Below, piece by piece: positions 63,315 through 64,000 of a DNA stretch of 64,000 nt. Position numbers and translations under genes: made by a program. Below the pieces are notes generated by a model that saw nothing but the letters and a program-made list of their open reading frames with translations, ran no database searches and was not told where the DNA came from. This DNA comes from Ornithinibacillus massiliensis (lineage in GTDB: Bacteria; Bacillota; Bacilli; Bacillales; Amphibacillaceae). The DNA lies in the NCBI RefSeq assembly GCF_018310345.1, contig NZ_JAGXBY010000002.1, forward strand, positions 434,001 to 498,000. Direction: 5' to 3'. Within the stretch, counting starts at the first letter, position 1; each line of letters opens with the position of its first letter.

Positions 63315-63776
63315 TTACCCCTGAATAAGCTCATTGGTAATATGTCGAAGTAAGTCCCCTCTACTGACTACTCCAACGACTTTCTTTGCGGAATCAATGA
63401 CTGGGATCTTTTTGAATCGATAATGTGAAAACATACGAAGTGCATCATCTATGTCATGGTTTGGTCTTAGCGTTTTGATATCCTTTGTCTTCATCATACT
63501 GGACACTGGCTTTGTTAACGCGTATTGTAGCTTATCGGTTAGTTTTTCCTGCTCATTTACCATAACAACAGCAAACATATCAAAAATCGTTCTACTATTG
63601 GGCTTCAAATAGCGAATGACATCGCCATCGCTTATGACACCAACTAGAACATTATCCTCATTTACAACCGGAACACCACCAATTTTATGTGAAACTAATA
63701 GTTTTAATAGGGCCTTCAAAGTAGTATCTTCTTTTACACTGATAACGTCCGATATCATGAACTCTTTTATTAACAT
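63315..63776 (-). CDS. CBS-domain pair protein
   Basis: 153 residues with two CBS domains: SDVISVKEDTTLKALLKLL ... GGVPVVNEDNVLVGVISDGD near residue 9-55, and SSMMKTKDIKTLRPNHDIDD ... KKIPVIDSAKKVVGVVSRGD near 92-145. CBS pairs bind adenosine nucleotides and regulate partner proteins; similar stand-alone proteins (YhcV/YlbB type) respond to stress. Partner unknown. Confidence 0.88.
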   Translation of the reverse strand: MLIKEFMISDVISVKEDTTLKALLKLLVSHKIGGVPVVNEDNVLVGVISDGDVIRYLKPNSRTIFDMFAVVMVNEQEKLTDKLQYALTKPVSSMMKTKDIKTLRPNHDIDDALRMFSHYRFKKIPVIDSAKKVVGVVSRGDLLRHITNELIQG

Positions 63777-63925
63777 TTTGTCACCATCTTACGTTAGAAT
63801 ATAGTTCATTCATGATTAGTCCAATCTATCCAATATTATTACCTTAAATAACAAGATTAACACTAAATGGAAGAACTATTATCAGTTTACATAATAATAA
63901 TATTGTTAATTAAGGTGATATAGCG

Positions 63926-64000
63926 TTGCTTATTATAGGATATGTCAATACAGTCATTTTGTTAGGCAAATACCTAAAAAAAATGACCCAAATAAGCTTA
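63926..64000 (+). CDS. possible start of a gene running off the right edge
   Basis: TTG 63926 lies 9 bases after AAGGTGA, and the frame is open to the window end for 25 codons, beginning LIIGYVNTVILLGKYLKK. A hydrophobic stretch followed by Lys fits a membrane protein. Too short to name; it could also be chance. 63777-63925 shows no other gene. Confidence 0.35.
   Translation, partial: MLIIGYVNTVILLGKYLKKMTQISL

Noticed and set aside
1..64000. tRNA, rRNA, CRISPR arrays, classical riboswitches and intact IS elements
   Set aside because: I scanned for CCA-ending cloverleafs, regular spacers, and transposase motifs and saw none that could be supported by reading alone.

Overview
The window is chromosomal DNA from a low-GC, endospore-forming Bacillaceae bacterium, probably of the Oceanobacillus/Virgibacillus/Gracilibacillus type. 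I infer this from the strong AGGAGG-type ribosome binding sites, frequent TTG/GTG starts, a two-GTPase dynamin (DynA/YpbR type) beside a YpcP-type exonuclease, a YkuK-type protein, a Bce-type peptide-detoxification module and the many small accessory enzymes typical of soil bacilli. The genus is inference. I saw no tRNA, rRNA, CRISPR array or intact insertion sequence.

Region 1 (about 0.9-7.85 kb) is the most notable part. It is a compact plus-strand operon for a ribosomally made, thiazole/oxazole-modified peptide (TOMM/RiPP). In order it holds a 57-residue Cys/Gly/Ser/Thr-rich precursor, a RRE plus E1-like (ThiF-type) cyclodehydratase partner, a YcaO cyclodehydratase ending in a PxPxP tail, a SagB-type azoline dehydrogenase, an ABC exporter, a BtrH-like acyltransferase, a dedicated acyl carrier protein and a small M50 membrane metalloprotease. 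Azole formation coupled to an ACP/BtrH pair suggests that the peptide is acylated. That is the best candidate here for an undescribed pathway.

Region 2 (about 8-26 kb) is a minus-strand patchwork of accessory genes: VanZ-like, methyltransferases, NUDIX hydrolases, VOC proteins, an MBL hydrolase, DJ-1, a WYL regulator, a CAP protein, a serine hydrolase, a GNAT enzyme and an XRE regulator with a repeated LAPF tail. Several genes are visibly broken: a lipoprotein with an internal stop, a frameshifted NUDIX, a frameshifted RibD-C-like reductase, a P-loop kinase-like gene with a stop and a frameshift, and a shortened VOC gene. There is also a 21-bp-period repeat array.

Region 3 (26.4-31.3 kb) holds a small membrane protein and a complete BceRSAB-like two-component/ABC module for sensing and resisting peptide antibiotics. 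A TTACA-N4-TGTAA-type operator overlaps the last codons of the kinase gene.

Region 4 (31.5-42.9 kb) is more accessory metabolism: VOC, GNAT, CPBP protease, alpha/beta hydrolase, a formamidase-type amidohydrolase, NUDIX, a methyltransferase behind a promoter plus intrinsic terminator (possible attenuation), a racemase, a Cdd1-like HhH protein, an HD hydrolase and ThyX.

Region 5 (43-47.5 kb) covers metal homeostasis (CzcD exporter, CzrA-type ArsR repressor and a divergent ZIP transporter, with ATATGA-type palindromes), an MFS drug exporter and a tiny phospholipase-A2-like protein.

Region 6 (47.5-55.1 kb) is a C-P lyase operon, phnGHIJKML plus a PHP-domain hydrolase, with its own GntR/UTRA regulator phnF. 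No phosphonate transporter is present in the window.

Region 7 (55.2-64 kb) is more core-like: YkuK-type protein, AlkD-type DNA glycosylase, LysM-CAP protein, CPBP protease, an extremely Asn-rich small protein, YpcP, DynA, a 234-bp MITE-like element with 13-bp terminal inverted repeats, and a CBS-domain protein.
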